A stretch of DNA of 64,000 bases, taken from assembly GCA_033557465.1 (NCBI GenBank), contig CM066051.1:102153026-102217025 (forward strand), in the 5' to 3' direction. Made by a program: the position numbers and the translations under genes. Source of the stretch: Ichthyophis bannanicus (lineage: Eukaryota > Chordata > Amphibia > Gymnophiona > Ichthyophiidae). Shown piece by piece: positions 10,515 through 20,985 of the stretch (positions are counted from its first letter, which is position 1; every line of letters begins with the position of its first letter). The notes beneath the pieces are model-generated. The model saw only the letters and a list, made by a program, of their open reading frames with translations. It searched no databases and had not been told where the DNA came from.

Positions 10515-11317
10515 TGCTACTTTGTTTTTTGCTTTTTGCAGATAATACCAAAATTTGCAATAGAGTAGACATCCAGGAAGGAGTAGATAACATGAGGAGG
10601 GATCTAGCTAAGCTTGAAGAATGGTTGAGAATAATTAAATGCTAAAAAATGCAGTGTCATGCATTTGGGCTGCAAAAATCCAAGGGAGCGGTACAGTATA
10701 GAGGGTGAAGTAATTATGTGCATGAAAGAAGAGCCAGACCTAGGCGTGATTGTTTCTGATCATCTTAAAGTGGCTAAACAGGTTGAAAAGGTGACAATGA
10801 AATCCAGAAGGATACTTGGGTGCATAGGGAGAGGAATGGCCAGCAGAAAAAAGGAGATGATAGTGCCTCTGTATAAGTCTTTGGTGAGACTCATCTGGAG
10901 TATTGTGTGCAATTCTTGTGATCACACCTTCAAAAGGATATAAACAGGATGCAGTTGGTGCAGAGGGTGGCTACCAAAATGGTCAGTGGTCTTCATTATA
11001 AACCATATGGGGACAGACTTAAAGATCTCAGTATGTATACTTTAGTGGAAAGGCGAGATAGAGGAGATATGATAGAGACATTTAAATATCTCTGTGGCAT
11101 AAATGCACAGGAGGAGAGTCTCTTTCAACTCAAAGAAAGTTCTGCAATGAGGGGGCATAGGATGAAGGTGAAAGGAAATAGACTCAGAGTAATTTGCAGA
11201 AACATGTCTTTATAGAAAGAATGGTAGATGCATGGAATAGTCTTCCAGTTGAAGTAGTAGTTTCTGAATTCAAAAAAGCATGGGACAAACAGATGATCTC
11301 TAAAGGAAAAAAAAAAG
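10515..11317 (+). mobile_element. Second CR1-like LINE fragment (C-terminal part), split by DIRS copy 2
   Basis: It begins precisely at the catalytic box, read FADNTKICNRV (about 10530-10560; the second aspartate is now asparagine). It continues through MHLGCKNPRERYSIEGE, DLGVIVSDHLKVAKQVEKV and QRVATKMVSGLHYKPYGDR to FIERMVDAWNSLPVEVV and FKKAWDKQMI (about 11215-11295), with several frameshifts. It differs clearly from the young CR1 at 8917-10512 and is older. The 3' untranslated part of the same element reappears at 15745-15825 on the far side of DIRS copy 2, so the DIRS element landed in this LINE's 3' end. Confidence 0.75.
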
Positions 11318-11365
11318 AGAAATTAGACTTACCTGCTAATTGTTGTTCCTTGAGGAACTCCAGTT

Positions 11366-11468
11366 CAGTCCCTCACCTCTGGGTTGTGCACCTCTTCTCA
11401 CAGCATGGAGACTGAGCATGTCAGAACTGTGACACCACTGTAGATATCCTGCTGGCACCTCCCACCAG
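11366..11468. repeat. DIRS copy 2 inverted terminal repeat, left arm
   Basis: About 103 bp are nearly perfectly complementary in inverted orientation to 15617-15721 (shared blocks include CAGTCCCTCACCTC, TGTCAGAACTGTGACACCAC and GATATCCTGCTGGCACCTCC). The adjacent block 11322-11365 also reappears inverted at 11760-11805 (GAGTTCCTCAAGGAACAACA), the same internal-complementary layout as in DIRS copy 1. Confidence 0.75.
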
Positions 11469-11870
11469 CTCCCAGTGATCTAATGACAAAGCAGACTCAA
11501 AGGAGCAACAAATAAGTAGCTATAATATTAAATACAATTTAACTCTAACACTGAACTAAAACCCCGTAAATGAGAGGATAACTCTCCTTCTCACATTTGC
11601 AGAAATAGGACAGAAAGGAGAGAGAAGAAAGAATACAAGGTATACTTTGCCTGAATACAGACCACATTTGCTGAACTTCTCCTACTGGATTGTAGTCACC
11701 GCGCATCACAAAACAGGCTTTGCGGAAGCTGACCAAAAAACCCCCGGGCGGGAATCGTGACTGAACTGGAGTTCCTCAAGGAACAACAATTAGCAGGTAA
11801 GTCTAATTTATCTTTCCTTATCGTCCCTCCAGTTCAGTCCCTCACCTCTGAGATGTAACAGAGCAGTAAA

Positions 11871-13001
11871 CTAATGGGAGGGACCTGTCCACCCAGACCA
11901 CAAAACTGCCGACCCAAAACAGGCATCTCCCGCCGCTTGAACAACCAGGTGGTAATGTTTACTAAAAGTATGCAAGGAAGACCAAGTGGCTGCTCTGCAA
12001 ATCTCAACAGGCGGAACTAAGCTATGCTCCACCCACGAAGCCACTTGCGCTCTAGCAGAATGAGCCCACAGCCCCAAGGGCACCTGATGACCTTGCAAGA
12101 TATAAGCTGACGCTATTGCTTCACGAACCCATCTGGAAATTGAAGCTTTGGCCGCCGCTTCACTTTAGGCGGCCCACCAAAGAGAACGAACAAATGGTCA
12201 GACTTGCAGAAGGACTCCGAGACCTTCAAGTATCCCTCTTAATGTCTAACAAACGCAAACTATAGTCTGATGCGGTCTCACCCGAAACACCCAAAATGGG
12301 TAAAGAGCCCGACTGATTCACATGAAATGGCGAAACTACCCTTGGTAGGAAAGATGGTACGGGACGCAACACTACTTTTTCCCTAGAAAAAGTCACAAAC
12401 GGTTCCCAACAGGACAAAGCCTGCAACTCAGAGATTCGACGTGCAGAGCAAATGGCTATCAAAAATACTGTCTTCAAAGTCAAATCCTTTAGGGAAGCCT
12501 GATGCAAAGGCTCAAAAGGCTCCCTTGTCAAGGCTCCTAATACCAGGTTGAGATCCCACGGAGGAGAAACCACCCTGCGTGAAGGACATAGATGAGATAC
12601 CACTCTCAAGAAACGGACAACATCGGCATGGACCCCCAAAGGAACTCCTTGCACCTTTCCTCGATAACAAGAAATAGCTGCCAATTGCACCCTTAACGAA
12701 TAGCAGCCAATCCCTTATCAAACCCGTCTTGCAAAAAACTCAACACTGTCGGTACAGATACTGAGGCTGGACGAAACTGACGTTGAGCACACCAGTCCTC
12801 AAAAACATGCCAGACACGCACATATGCTAAGGAAGTGGACCTCTTTCTGGCCAGAAGCAAGGTGTCAATCACCGCCTTGGAATAGCCCTTCTTCCTTAAC
12901 CGAGCCCTTTCAATGGCCAAGTCGTAAGCGAGAACCGATGTACCTGAGGCATTCTCAGAGGACCCTGAAGCAGCAGATCCTCCCTTAGCGGCATCCGCCA
13001 C
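11871..13001 (-). pseudogene. DIRS copy 2 tyrosine recombinase
   Basis: The N-terminal core-binding part lies in two frames (13001-12693 and 12690-12226). It contains RKKGYSKAVIDTLLLARK, TVLSFLQDGFDKGL and the first catalytic box CSARRISELQAL (about 12425-12440). After frameshifts near 12160-12220 the C-terminal catalytic part continues (12098-11871) with GLWAHSARAQVASWVEH, which holds the H-x-x-R pair, and FSKHYHL with the likely tyrosine nucleophile. All catalytic residues are therefore still present, unlike copy 1, but at least two frameshifts make it inactive. Confidence 0.75.
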
Positions 13002-13091
13002 GGTTCCCCGTCGAGCAGATGCACCAGATCAGCATACCATGGACAACGAGGCCAATCTGGAGCTACTAGAAGCACTCTTCCCCGATGAGCC

Positions 13092-14735
13092 TCAATGCAC
13101 TGCACCACTCATCCTTTGAGCGCCCAAGGGGGAAAAACGTAGAGGAGACCGTGAGTGGGCTATTTTTGGAGTAAGGCATCTAGACCTTCCGACATTCATT
13201 CTCGTCTGCTGTAAGAGCGACTGGCTTTGGCTGACCGAAAGGTTGCCATTAGATCCATAACCGGAGATCCCCACTTGAGGACAATCTACAAATACCTCCG
13301 GATGAAGCTCCCATTCTCCGGGATCCACTCGAACCCGGCTGAAAAAGTCTGCTGTCACATTGTCTGTTCCCGCAATGTGTGCCGCCGACAGAACCTGAAG
13401 CCGAGGCTCTACCCAACTGAAGAGACTTTCTGCCTCCATTTCCAGAGTCATGCTTCCCGTGCCCCCTTGATGACTGAGGTACGCAACCGTCACACCATTG
13501 TCCGAGAGCACACGAACCCCTCGACCCCATAAGGTGAATTCGAAGACCTGAAGCACTAGAGCTACCGCTCGCAACTCCAGCCGACTGATGGACCATTTGG
13601 CTTCCTGCTCGGTCCAGCAGCCTTGCGCGAAGAGCTCTCCGCAATGAGCTCCCCATCCTGCGAGACTGGCAAACATTAACACTGGCATCCACTATGGTTG
13701 TTCAAGAGGCATGCCCACCGTGAGATTCTGCGGACGAAGCCACCATTGAAGAGACTTCCTGACCTGCAATGGACAGGGGAGGCGCTTGGACAGAGAGTCG
13801 TTCTTGTGAGACCATCGACGGAGTAGCAACCTCTGTAAGGGGCACATGTGAGCTCTGGCCCACGGCATAACTTCCAGAGTCACCGCCATTGTCCCTAACA
13901 GGTGGAGATAGTGACAGGCAGATGGTGCAGGAGTCCTCAAAAAATCGCGTACCAGAAGCCGCAGGCCTTGGGCTAGGAGATCTGGCAGGAAAATCAATCT
14001 CACACAAGGGTCGAAGCGAACTCCCAAATACTCTAGAACTTGCATCTGAACCAATCGGCTCTTGGCCGTATTGACCACCCAACCGAGACTTTGCAGAAGC
14101 TCTACCACTCTGTCTATCACTCGCACACTCTCGGCCCTGGACTTTGCTCGAATCAACCAGTCGCCGAGATAGGGATGAACTAATACTCCCTCTGTCTGAA
14201 GAGCCGCCGCCACCACCGCCATAACCTTGGTGAAGGTGCGTGGAGCCGTCGCCAGACCGAAAGGCAATGCCTGAAACTGAAAATGCCCCCACGGTAGCAC
14301 AAATCTTAGAAACCTCTGATGATCTGGCCTGATCGGAATGTGTAAATATGCTTCGGTGAGATCGAGAAACGTCAAGAACTTCCCTTGATGAACTGCCACT
14401 ATAACCGAATGTAAGGTCTCCATTCGGAAATGAGGTACCCGCAAACAGCGGTATACCTAGGGTTGCCAACTGGATCCAGATGCGCCCGACAGGTTCGATC
14501 CAGTCCTGGGTTTACCTCATTGCATGCAGGGATATGTAGTTCTGATTTCTCCATTGCACTCCATAAGAAGAGGAAAACTACAAGTAACTGCATGCAATGG
14601 GGTAAACCCAGAACTGGAGCAAGCCTGTCGGGCGCATCTGGAGCCAGTTGGCAACCCTAGGTATACCTCCTTGAGATCCAGAATCAGGTAGAAGGCCCCG
14701 TCTTTTTTTGGCACCACGAAATAAATTGAAAACTA
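13092..14735 (-). pseudogene. DIRS copy 2 reverse transcriptase and RNase H, split by a MITE
   Basis: The RT starts near 14730 with VPKKDGAFYLILDLKEVY and is interrupted by a hAT MITE (14458-14659). It resumes with RVPHFRMETLHSV, LTFLDLTEAYLHIPI (motif A), QALPFGLATAPRTFTKVM and HPYLGDWLIRAKS (about 14140-14190). The catalytic motif C in DIRS elements is YLDD; here it is YLGD (GGC for GAC), a lethal substitution for polymerase activity. RNase H follows (13688-13092) with SDNGVTVAYLSHQGG and AHIAGTDNVTADFFSR, with a frameshift at its first aspartate region. Confidence 0.8.
14458..14659. mobile_element. hAT-type MITE inside DIRS copy 2 reverse transcriptase
   Basis: A 202-bp insertion has inverted termini TAGGGTTGCCAACTGG and CCAGTTGGCAACCCTA, extending to about 40 bp of near-complementarity (GATGCGCCCGACAGG and partner). 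It is flanked by a perfect 8-bp repeat, GGTATACC (14450-14457 and 14660-14667). The 8-bp duplication and TAGGG start fit a hAT family distinct from the MITE at 1466. The target duplication is itself palindromic. No coding potential. Confidence 0.88.
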
Positions 14736-14907
14736 CAAGGATTAATTAAAGAAAGCTGTCAGCAAAGAAAAAGAGCATTGTGAAGGAGAACGGCGGGAAA
14801 AAGGCCCGCCAAGATCCTGAGCTTTGCTAACCCACAGAACATACTTCACACACGGCAGCAGGCCTCAAAAACGCTCACAGGACACTAGCAGCAATGATTT
14901 AAACACT

Positions 14908-15195
14908 CATAGAAACATGATGACAGAAAAAGACCACATGGCCTATCTAGTCTGTCCTTCCATAACAACAACTACAACAGTCCACTTTTTACCTTTAGAG
15001 ATCCTCTGTGTTGGTCCCATGCTTTTTTGAATTCAGTTACTGTCCTCATCTCTACCACCTCCACTGGGAGACTATTCCATGGATCCACTACTCTTTCTGT
15101 AAAGAAATATTTCCGCATATCACTCCTGAATCTATCTCCTCACCTCTTCCTCCAAGACCTTCAGATCCTCTCTGCACCCCGATAAAAATAACGGG
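14908..15195 (-). mobile_element. CR1-like LINE 3' fragment within DIRS copy 2
   Basis: Read on the minus strand this encodes the end of a CR1 ORF2: FFTERVVDPWNSLPVE-like residues, then MRTVTEFKKAWDQ-like residues. It closes with the typical tail GACTAGATAGGCCATGTGG...CATGTTTCTATG at 14908-14960. Only about 290 bp remain. It lies in the 5' untranslated-like part of DIRS copy 2. Confidence 0.65.
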
Positions 15196-15616
15196 CTTCA
15201 TGTGAACAGCACAGCTGAGAAAAGCTGTCAGCCAGCAGCAGCAGCAGAGAAACAAGGCCCGATGACAGTTTCTGACTTGAAATCTGCAGCACAGAAAACT
15301 GTGCCGGTAAGGAGATGAAAAGCCTGCTAAAGAACTCCCCTCCGTGCCAGCAAGGAGAGGAGAGCAGTCAAAGGGGACAGAAATAAACGGGAGGGAGAAA
15401 AGAGAGTCCTCTAAATCCCTTCCGATCCCCTCTCAGCCCTTGCTTTTTTTAAACAAGATTTAATACGCTTTAAAGCTACAGATCAAAAGAAAAAACGTTA
15501 TTGGGAGAAAAGAAAAACTAAAAACTCCAGCTAAGTTGCCTAAAGCTCCTTATCTGCTCCTCTAGTGAACCCAGCACCTAGGCTCACTATCTCCAGCTGC
15601 ATGGAAACTGGACACA

Positions 15617-15721
15617 CTGGTGGTGGGAGGTGCCAGCAGGATATCTACAGTGGTGTCACAGTTCTGACATGCCCAGTCTCCATGCTGCGGCAGAGGTGCA
15701 CAACCCAGAGGTGAGGGACTG
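15617..15721. repeat. DIRS copy 2 inverted terminal repeat, right arm
   Basis: This is the partner of 11366-11468. It ends in GTGAGGGACTGACCTGGAGGGACGATAAGG, of which the last part is also found inverted near 11815 (TCCTTATCGTCCCTCC), as expected for the complementary region used to regenerate DIRS ends. Confidence 0.75.
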
Positions 15722-15744
15722 ACCTGGAGGGACGATAAGGAAGG

Positions 15745-15825
15745 GACTATAGTAAATAGTATGGAAGGGCAGACTAGAAAAGCCAATGGTCTTTTTCTGC
15801 CATCACGTTTCTATGTTTCTATGCC
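15745..15825 (+). mobile_element. CR1 LINE 3' tail (continuation of 10515-11317)
   Basis: The sequence runs GGGCAGACTAGAAAAGCCAATGG...TTTCTATGTTTCTATG, the terminal segment and octamer-like microsatellite end of CR1 elements. It abuts the right end of DIRS copy 2 and restores the tail missing from the LINE at 10515-11317. Confidence 0.65.
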
Positions 15826-15836
15826 AGGGACCCACA

Positions 15837-17815
15837 ATATAAACATGCCAGATCACCCAGCCAACAAGCCACGGCGTCCAAACTATAAATACATTAGATT
15901 ACCCAGCCACAAGCCACGGCAACCAAACTATAAATACATCAGATCGCTCAGCCACAAGCCATGGCACCCACACTATAAATACATTAGATCACACAAGCCA
16001 ACCACATGCTACTGCACCCAAACTATAAATACATCAGATCACCCAGCCACAAGCCACAGCACCCACACTATAAATACATCAGATCACACTAGCCAACCAC
16101 ATGCTACTGCACCCACACTATAAATACATCAGATCACTCAGCCACAAGCCATGGCACCCACACTATAAATACATCAGATCACCCAGCCACAAGCCACGGC
16201 ACCCACACTATAAATACATCAGATCACACTAGCCAACCACATGCTATTGCACCCACACTATAAATACATCAGATCACTCAGCCACAAGCCATGGCACCCA
16301 CACTATAAATACATAAGATCACACTAGCCACAAGCCACGGCACCCACACTATAAATACATCAGATCACCCAGCCACAAGCCACAACACCCACACTATAAA
16401 TACATCAGATCACCCAGCCACAAACCACAGCACCCACACTATAAATACATCAGATCACACTAGCCAACCACATGCTACTGCACCCACACTATAAATACAT
16501 CAGATCACCCAGCCACAAGCCATGGCACCCACACTATAAATACATCAGATCACACTAGCCAACCACATGCTACTGCACCCACACTATAAATACATCAGAT
16601 CACTCAGCCACAAGCCATGGCACCCACACTATAAATACATCAGATCACCCAGCCACAAGCCATGGCCCCCAAACTATAAATACATCAGATCACCCAGCCA
16701 CAAGCCACAGCACCCACACTATAAATACATCAGATCACCCAGCCACAAGCCACGGCACCCACACTATAAATACATCAGATAACTCAGCCACACGCCATGG
16801 CACCCACACTATAAATACATCAGATCACCCAGTCACAAGCCATGGCCCCCAAACTATAAATACATCAGATCACCCAGCCACAAGCCACAGCTCCCACACT
16901 ATAAATACATCAGATCACACTAGCCAACCACATGCTACTGCACCCACACTATAAATACATCAGATCACCCAGCCACAAGCCACGGCACCCACACTATAAA
17001 TACATCAGATCACCCAGCCACAAGCCACAACACCTGCACTATAAACACATCAGATCACCCAGCCACAAGCCACAACACCTGCACTATAAATACATCAGAT
17101 CACCCAGCCACAAGCCACAACACCTGCACTATAAATACATCAGATCACCCAGCCACAAGCCACAGCTCCCACACTATAAATACATCAGATCACCCAGCCA
17201 CAAACCACGGCACCCACACTATAAATACATCAGATAATTCAGCCACACGCCATGGCACCCACACTATAAATACATCAGATCACACTAGCCAACCACATGC
17301 TACTGCACCCACACTATAAATACATCAGATCACCCAGCCACAAGCCATGGCCCCCAAACTATAAATACATCAGATCACCCAGCCACAAGCCACAACACCT
17401 GCACTATAAACACATCAGATCACCCAGCCACAAGCCACAATACCTGCACTATAAATACATCTGATTACCTAGCTCTAGGCCATGGCACCTGCACTATAAA
17501 TATATCTGATCACCCAGCCATAGGCCACAGCACCAGCACTATAAATACATCAGATCACCCAGCCACAAGCCACAACACCTGCACTATAAACACATCAGAT
17601 CACCCAGCCACAAGCCACAACACCTGCACTATAAACACATCAGATCACCCAGCCACAAGCCACAATACCTGCACTATACATACATCTGATTACCTAGCTC
17701 TAGGCCATGGCACCTGCACTATAAATATCTCTGATCACCCAGCCATAGGCCACAGCACCAGCACTATAAATACATCAGATCAACCAGCCACAAGCCACAA
17801 TATCTGCACTATACA
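15837..17815. repeat. Tandem satellite, 45-bp unit (about 43 copies) with 50-bp variants
   Basis: The basic unit is CACCCAGCCACAAGCCATGG followed by CACCCACACTATAAATACAT and CAGAT (45 bp). A variant unit of 50 bp begins CACACTAGCCAACCACATGC and is interspersed at intervals, giving a partial higher-order pattern such as 45-45-50. Units with CACCTGCACT in place of CACCCACACT cluster at the right end. Because 45 is a multiple of three, long spurious open frames appear, encoding repeats of about HYKYIRSPSHKPRHP. I see no sign that these are translated. Confidence 0.95.
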
Positions 17816-17823
17816 AATGATCA

Positions 17824-17842
17824 CTAGTAGTAGTAGTAGTAA
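17824..17842. repeat. (TAG)n microsatellite
   Basis: Six consecutive TAG/AGT triplets at the right border of the 45-bp satellite. Confidence 0.9.
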
Positions 17843-17921
17843 GCCACACCAGAGCACCCTGTTCTCCAACGATGGCCCTGTCAGGAGGAGACCATCCTCC
17901 ATCCAAAGTCTAGGCACCTGC

Positions 17922-18260
17922 GGAGCAAAACTGCTTACCTATAATACGTGTTCTCTGAGGACAGATGCACCTACTTTTGCCACCTTGCTGGGCAGACTAG
18001 ATGGACCATGATGGTCTTTATATGCCGTCATATACTATGTAATCATACAAATAAAAACACTCAGGTCATTACCGGAGCTAATAATGATACTTCATCCAAA
18101 ATTATTCCTAGCTCCACTCATTAACCATACCTGTTCTATGGAATTGTACTACAGGTATGGTTAATGAGTGGAGCTAGGAATAATTTTGGAAGAAGTGTCA
18201 TATACTATGTTACTATGACAGCAGGATAGCAGTCCTCACTCGGGGCTGATGTCATTGGAC
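17922..18260. mobile_element. DIRS terminal fragment interrupted by a CR1 tail
   Basis: The block GCTTACCTATAATACGTGTTCTCTGAGGACAG (17931-17962) resembles the DIRS end at 466-510 (ACTCACCTGTAACAGGTG then a gggaacag block). After a CR1 3' tail (about 17963-18213, with GGGCAGACTAGATGGACCATG) the DIRS-like end continues as GACAGCAGGATAGCAGTCC at 18217. It is a solo or truncated DIRS terminus with no coding sequence. Confidence 0.5.
18041..18196. repeat. Foldback insert with perfect 39-bp hairpin arms
   Basis: Arms 18096-18134 and 18151-18189 are perfect reverse complements (39 of 39), with a 16-base loop. The insert is flanked by a 14-bp direct repeat, GTCATATACTATGT (18027-18040 and 18197-18210), and has a 55-bp unpaired left tail. 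It lies within a CR1 3' tail. The 14-bp repeat and the asymmetric tail resemble the Penelope-type inserts at 6237 and 7820, but the arms are much shorter. Confidence 0.7.
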
Positions 18261-18474
18261 AGACCTTTTATATGCAGAATGGAGGGGGGCCAAGCCTAAG
18301 CTTTGAGAGCTCAAGTACTAAGGTGAGGAGAGGAAGAACCAGCTCCTCTGTGGGGTGAGGGCGAGCAGGCTAACACTCCCTAGTTACAGGTTGCCTTTGA
18401 ACAGAAAGGGGAAAACGCAGAAATGGAATGCCAATCAGCAAATATCTTGTTTTTGTTGGCACAGGCCACTTTTA

Positions 18475-18665
18475 TTTATTTATTTTTATTTAGGTTTTAT
18501 ATACTGCTTTATCATCTCAATCAAAGCGGTTTACATTGAAACTTAAACTTGGTAATGTCCATTAAACAGGGACATTGATAACTTGGATTTTTCTGAGGCA
18601 ATGGAGGATTAAGTGACTTGCCCAAGGCCACAAGGAGTGTTAGTGGGAATCGAACCCTGGGCTCA
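18475..18665 (-). mobile_element. tRNA-derived SINE with L2-like tail (5'-truncated)
   Basis: On the minus strand it starts at a B-box-like GGGTTCGATTCCCACT (about 18645-18660). It continues with CTTGGGCAAGTCACTTAATC and ends in a tail containing GTAAACCGCTTTGATTGAGA and an (AAATA)n run at 18475-18500. The same SINE family, with the A-box retained, is at 47363-47657. The tail matches the 3' end of L2 copies in this window (23360-23410, 62420-62465). Confidence 0.75.
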
Positions 18666-18810
18666 CTTTTACATTACCAGCCCATATAGAAGAGCACTGG
18701 TGCTGACCAGAGAAACGCTTTTGCATTTAATTTGTTGGGCATTTTGCTGCTATCTGGATAACTCAGCACTTAGTCTACATGGTGCCTCATCACAGCTTTA
18801 TTGCATGCTG

Positions 18811-19420
18811 TTCCCGATGGCGCCGGCACATTTAAAGAGCCAGTGCCATCGGGCAAGAAGGGACACCATCCGGCACCTCCTTCCAGCTCCCCAAATGATC
18901 GGGGTGGAGCAGAAGCATCAGCCCGTTTCCCGCCAGCACATTTAAAGATCTAGCGCCATCGGGCAAGAAGGGACACCATCCAGCACCTCCTTCCAGCTCC
19001 CCTGAATGATCGGGGTGGATCAGAAGCATCAGCCAGTTTCCCGCCGGCACATTTAAAGAGCCAGCGCCATCGGGCAAGAAGGGACACCATCCGGCACCTC
19101 CTTCCAGCACCCCCAAACGATCGGGGTGGAGCGGAAGCACCCAGCCCATTTCCTGCCGGCACATTTAAAGATCCAGCGCCATCGGGCAAGAAGGGACACC
19201 ATCTGGCACCTCATTCTAGCTCCCCCGAACGATCGGGGTGGAGCAGAAGCACCAGCCCGTTTCCTGCCGGCACAAAGATCCAGCGCCATCGGGCAAGAAG
19301 GGACACCATCTGGCACCTCCTTCCAGCTGCCCCGAATGATCGGGGTGGAGCGGAAGCACCAGCCCGTTTCCCGCCGGCACATTTAAAGACCCAGCACCAT
19401 CGGGCGCACCCGTGCCTGGT
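18811..19420. repeat. Tandem array, about 111-bp unit, 5.5 copies
   Basis: Copies begin at CGCCGGCACATTTAAAG-type sequence at about 18819, 18931, 19042, 19155, 19265 and 19373. Each contains GCCATCGGGCAAGAAGGGAC and GATCGGGGTGGAGCAGAAGC. The copies are 90-95% alike and GC-rich compared with the surroundings. The array gives overlapping open frames on both strands, which I regard as artefacts of repetition. Confidence 0.93.
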
Positions 19421-20170
19421 GGGCCTGCGCCTTAGGGCCTCGCCAGAGGGCCCTTTGGCGAGGCCCTTAGGCGTGGACCAAGAACAATCCACTACAGCAA
19501 AGAATGCTGAACCTGATCACGTTAAGTAAAGCAAACTACATAGAATAAACTGCTTACTCTTTTACTACCTCATTGCTGAATAATACATGTGTTGACTCGC
19601 ATGCAAAACATTGTAAATACTGTATATCAACTAAACTAACTCACTACCTCACTGTCTGTTTGCTACATCACTGAATTTTCAAGCTAGTATGTACTGTAAG
19701 CAAAATGTGCTAATTAACACGATGTAGATAATAGATACTGAATAACCTGTAAGCAAAATGTGCTAATCAACATGATGTAGATAACATATGCTGAATAACC
19801 ATTAGTTCCCACTAATATAGCACTGCTCCCACACCACTAACCACATTGCTCCACAAAAGCATAAACCATATAATAAATCTTCCATCACTAACTTACTCCC
19901 TAGTTGCTTATCTGGGACTATGAAATAACAAACTAAACACATTATTAGTTCCACTAAAAGAGTTGAACTAAGTAAAAAGAGAGAAAAAAACATCAAAAGA
20001 ACAGGCAAGTACAGATCCTCAACAGAAAGATCAAATACCAACCACCACTGGGATACAACTCAAACTAATCCCAGGTCAGTAAAGACAAAATGCAAACCAT
20101 TCACCACTACCTATTCGCATACCTTACACTCCTACACACTCTAGCACCATACACACAGTGCATAGGACCA
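19421..20170. other. No gene; short direct duplication
   Basis: AT-rich sequence leading into the L2 element. The only structure seen is a duplicated segment of about 52 bp (about 19692-19743 and 19746-19797), with CTGTAAGCAAAATGTGCTAA at the start of each copy. It may be the 5' untranslated region of the L2 element that follows. Confidence 0.5.
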
Positions 20171-20348
20171 AATGAACAAATCCCTTTGTTACACCTGCAC
20201 ACCACCCAACCAGATTTTTATACTAAACACACCCATCCCCAAGGAACACCAACATTCTAAACCTTCAGTCCACAAGCCACATAATACCACACATATTACA
20301 CATACCCACCTTACAAATAGAGTACACACTAACCCAATCACATCAACC

Positions 20349-20985
20349 AACATCAAATGTGCACTAATTAACGCCAGATCAATCAAGAACAAACTAAATA
20401 CTATCCTCGACCTCATACACGACAAAAAGCTAGACATAATATGTATCACAGAAACCTGGCTAGATGACTTTGACCAAGTAATTTTAAATCAAATCATTCC
20501 AGAAGGCTACACAGCATTTAATTGCATAAGGACCCAAAGGAAAGGAGGAGGAGTGCTAATACTGACCAGAAAAGAATACAAATTCAAAACAATCACTACC
20601 GCAACACAATAGAATCCAATACAATCATCATAGCCAACAAATACCTTAGCATCTCCCTCACCTACAGACCACCTGGAACCACAACAGAATACCTCTCTAC
20701 AATACTTGAAGCAATATGTGCACACAGCAAAAAACTCAAACCACTCATTGCATTAGGAGACTACAACCTAACCTCCACATCCACCAAGGAAACCGCATCA
20801 TTCCTAAAAGCCATGGAATCACTAAATTACTACCAAACCATTAACACCCCAACACGGTACAACTCTGGATATGGTTTTTATCCCAAAGCACTTGGTGGAA
20901 CAAGGCATGACCACAACACCAACAATTACACCGGTTCCCTGGTCAGATCACCATCTAATTGAATTCACATTAACCCTAAATGACC
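20349..20985 (+). pseudogene. L2 copy A apurinic/apyrimidinic-type endonuclease
   Basis: The frame contains NARSIKNKLNTILDLIHDKK, DIICITETWLDD (the catalytic glutamate in the ETW box), then after a frameshift LSISLTYRPPG, PLIALGDYNLTS (GDYN box) and, after another, WSDHHLIEFTL (the SDH catalytic box, about 20940-20965). All three signature boxes of the LINE endonuclease are visible, but in different frames. Confidence 0.78.

Larger units (their letters stand above)
11318..15744 (-). mobile_element. DIRS-type retrotransposon (copy 2), gag region lost
   Basis: The minus strand carries reverse transcriptase/RNase H (14735-13092) and a tyrosine recombinase (13001-11871), bounded by long inverted terminal repeats (11366-11468 with 15617-15721). 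It belongs to a different subfamily from copy 1: protein and terminal sequence both differ. The gag gene is missing. The RT frame stops at about 14735 and is replaced by about 900 bp of 5' untranslated-like sequence containing a CR1 fragment. A hAT MITE (14458-14659) splits the RT. The element interrupts a plus-strand CR1 copy whose tail resumes at 15745. Confidence 0.8.

Noticed and set aside
15837..17237. Long plus-strand open frames encoding about 15-residue repeats (HYKYIRSPSHKP type)
   Set aside because: Produced by a tandem DNA repeat whose 45-bp period is a multiple of three. There is no independent sign of coding, and frames break wherever 50-bp units occur.
16000..17800. CRISPR-like array (regular repeats)
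   Set aside because: Units are contiguous without unique spacers and the genome is eukaryotic; it is a satellite.
18832..19492. Open frames on both strands over the 111-bp array
   Set aside because: Same sequence repeated five times; no known domain and no splice context.
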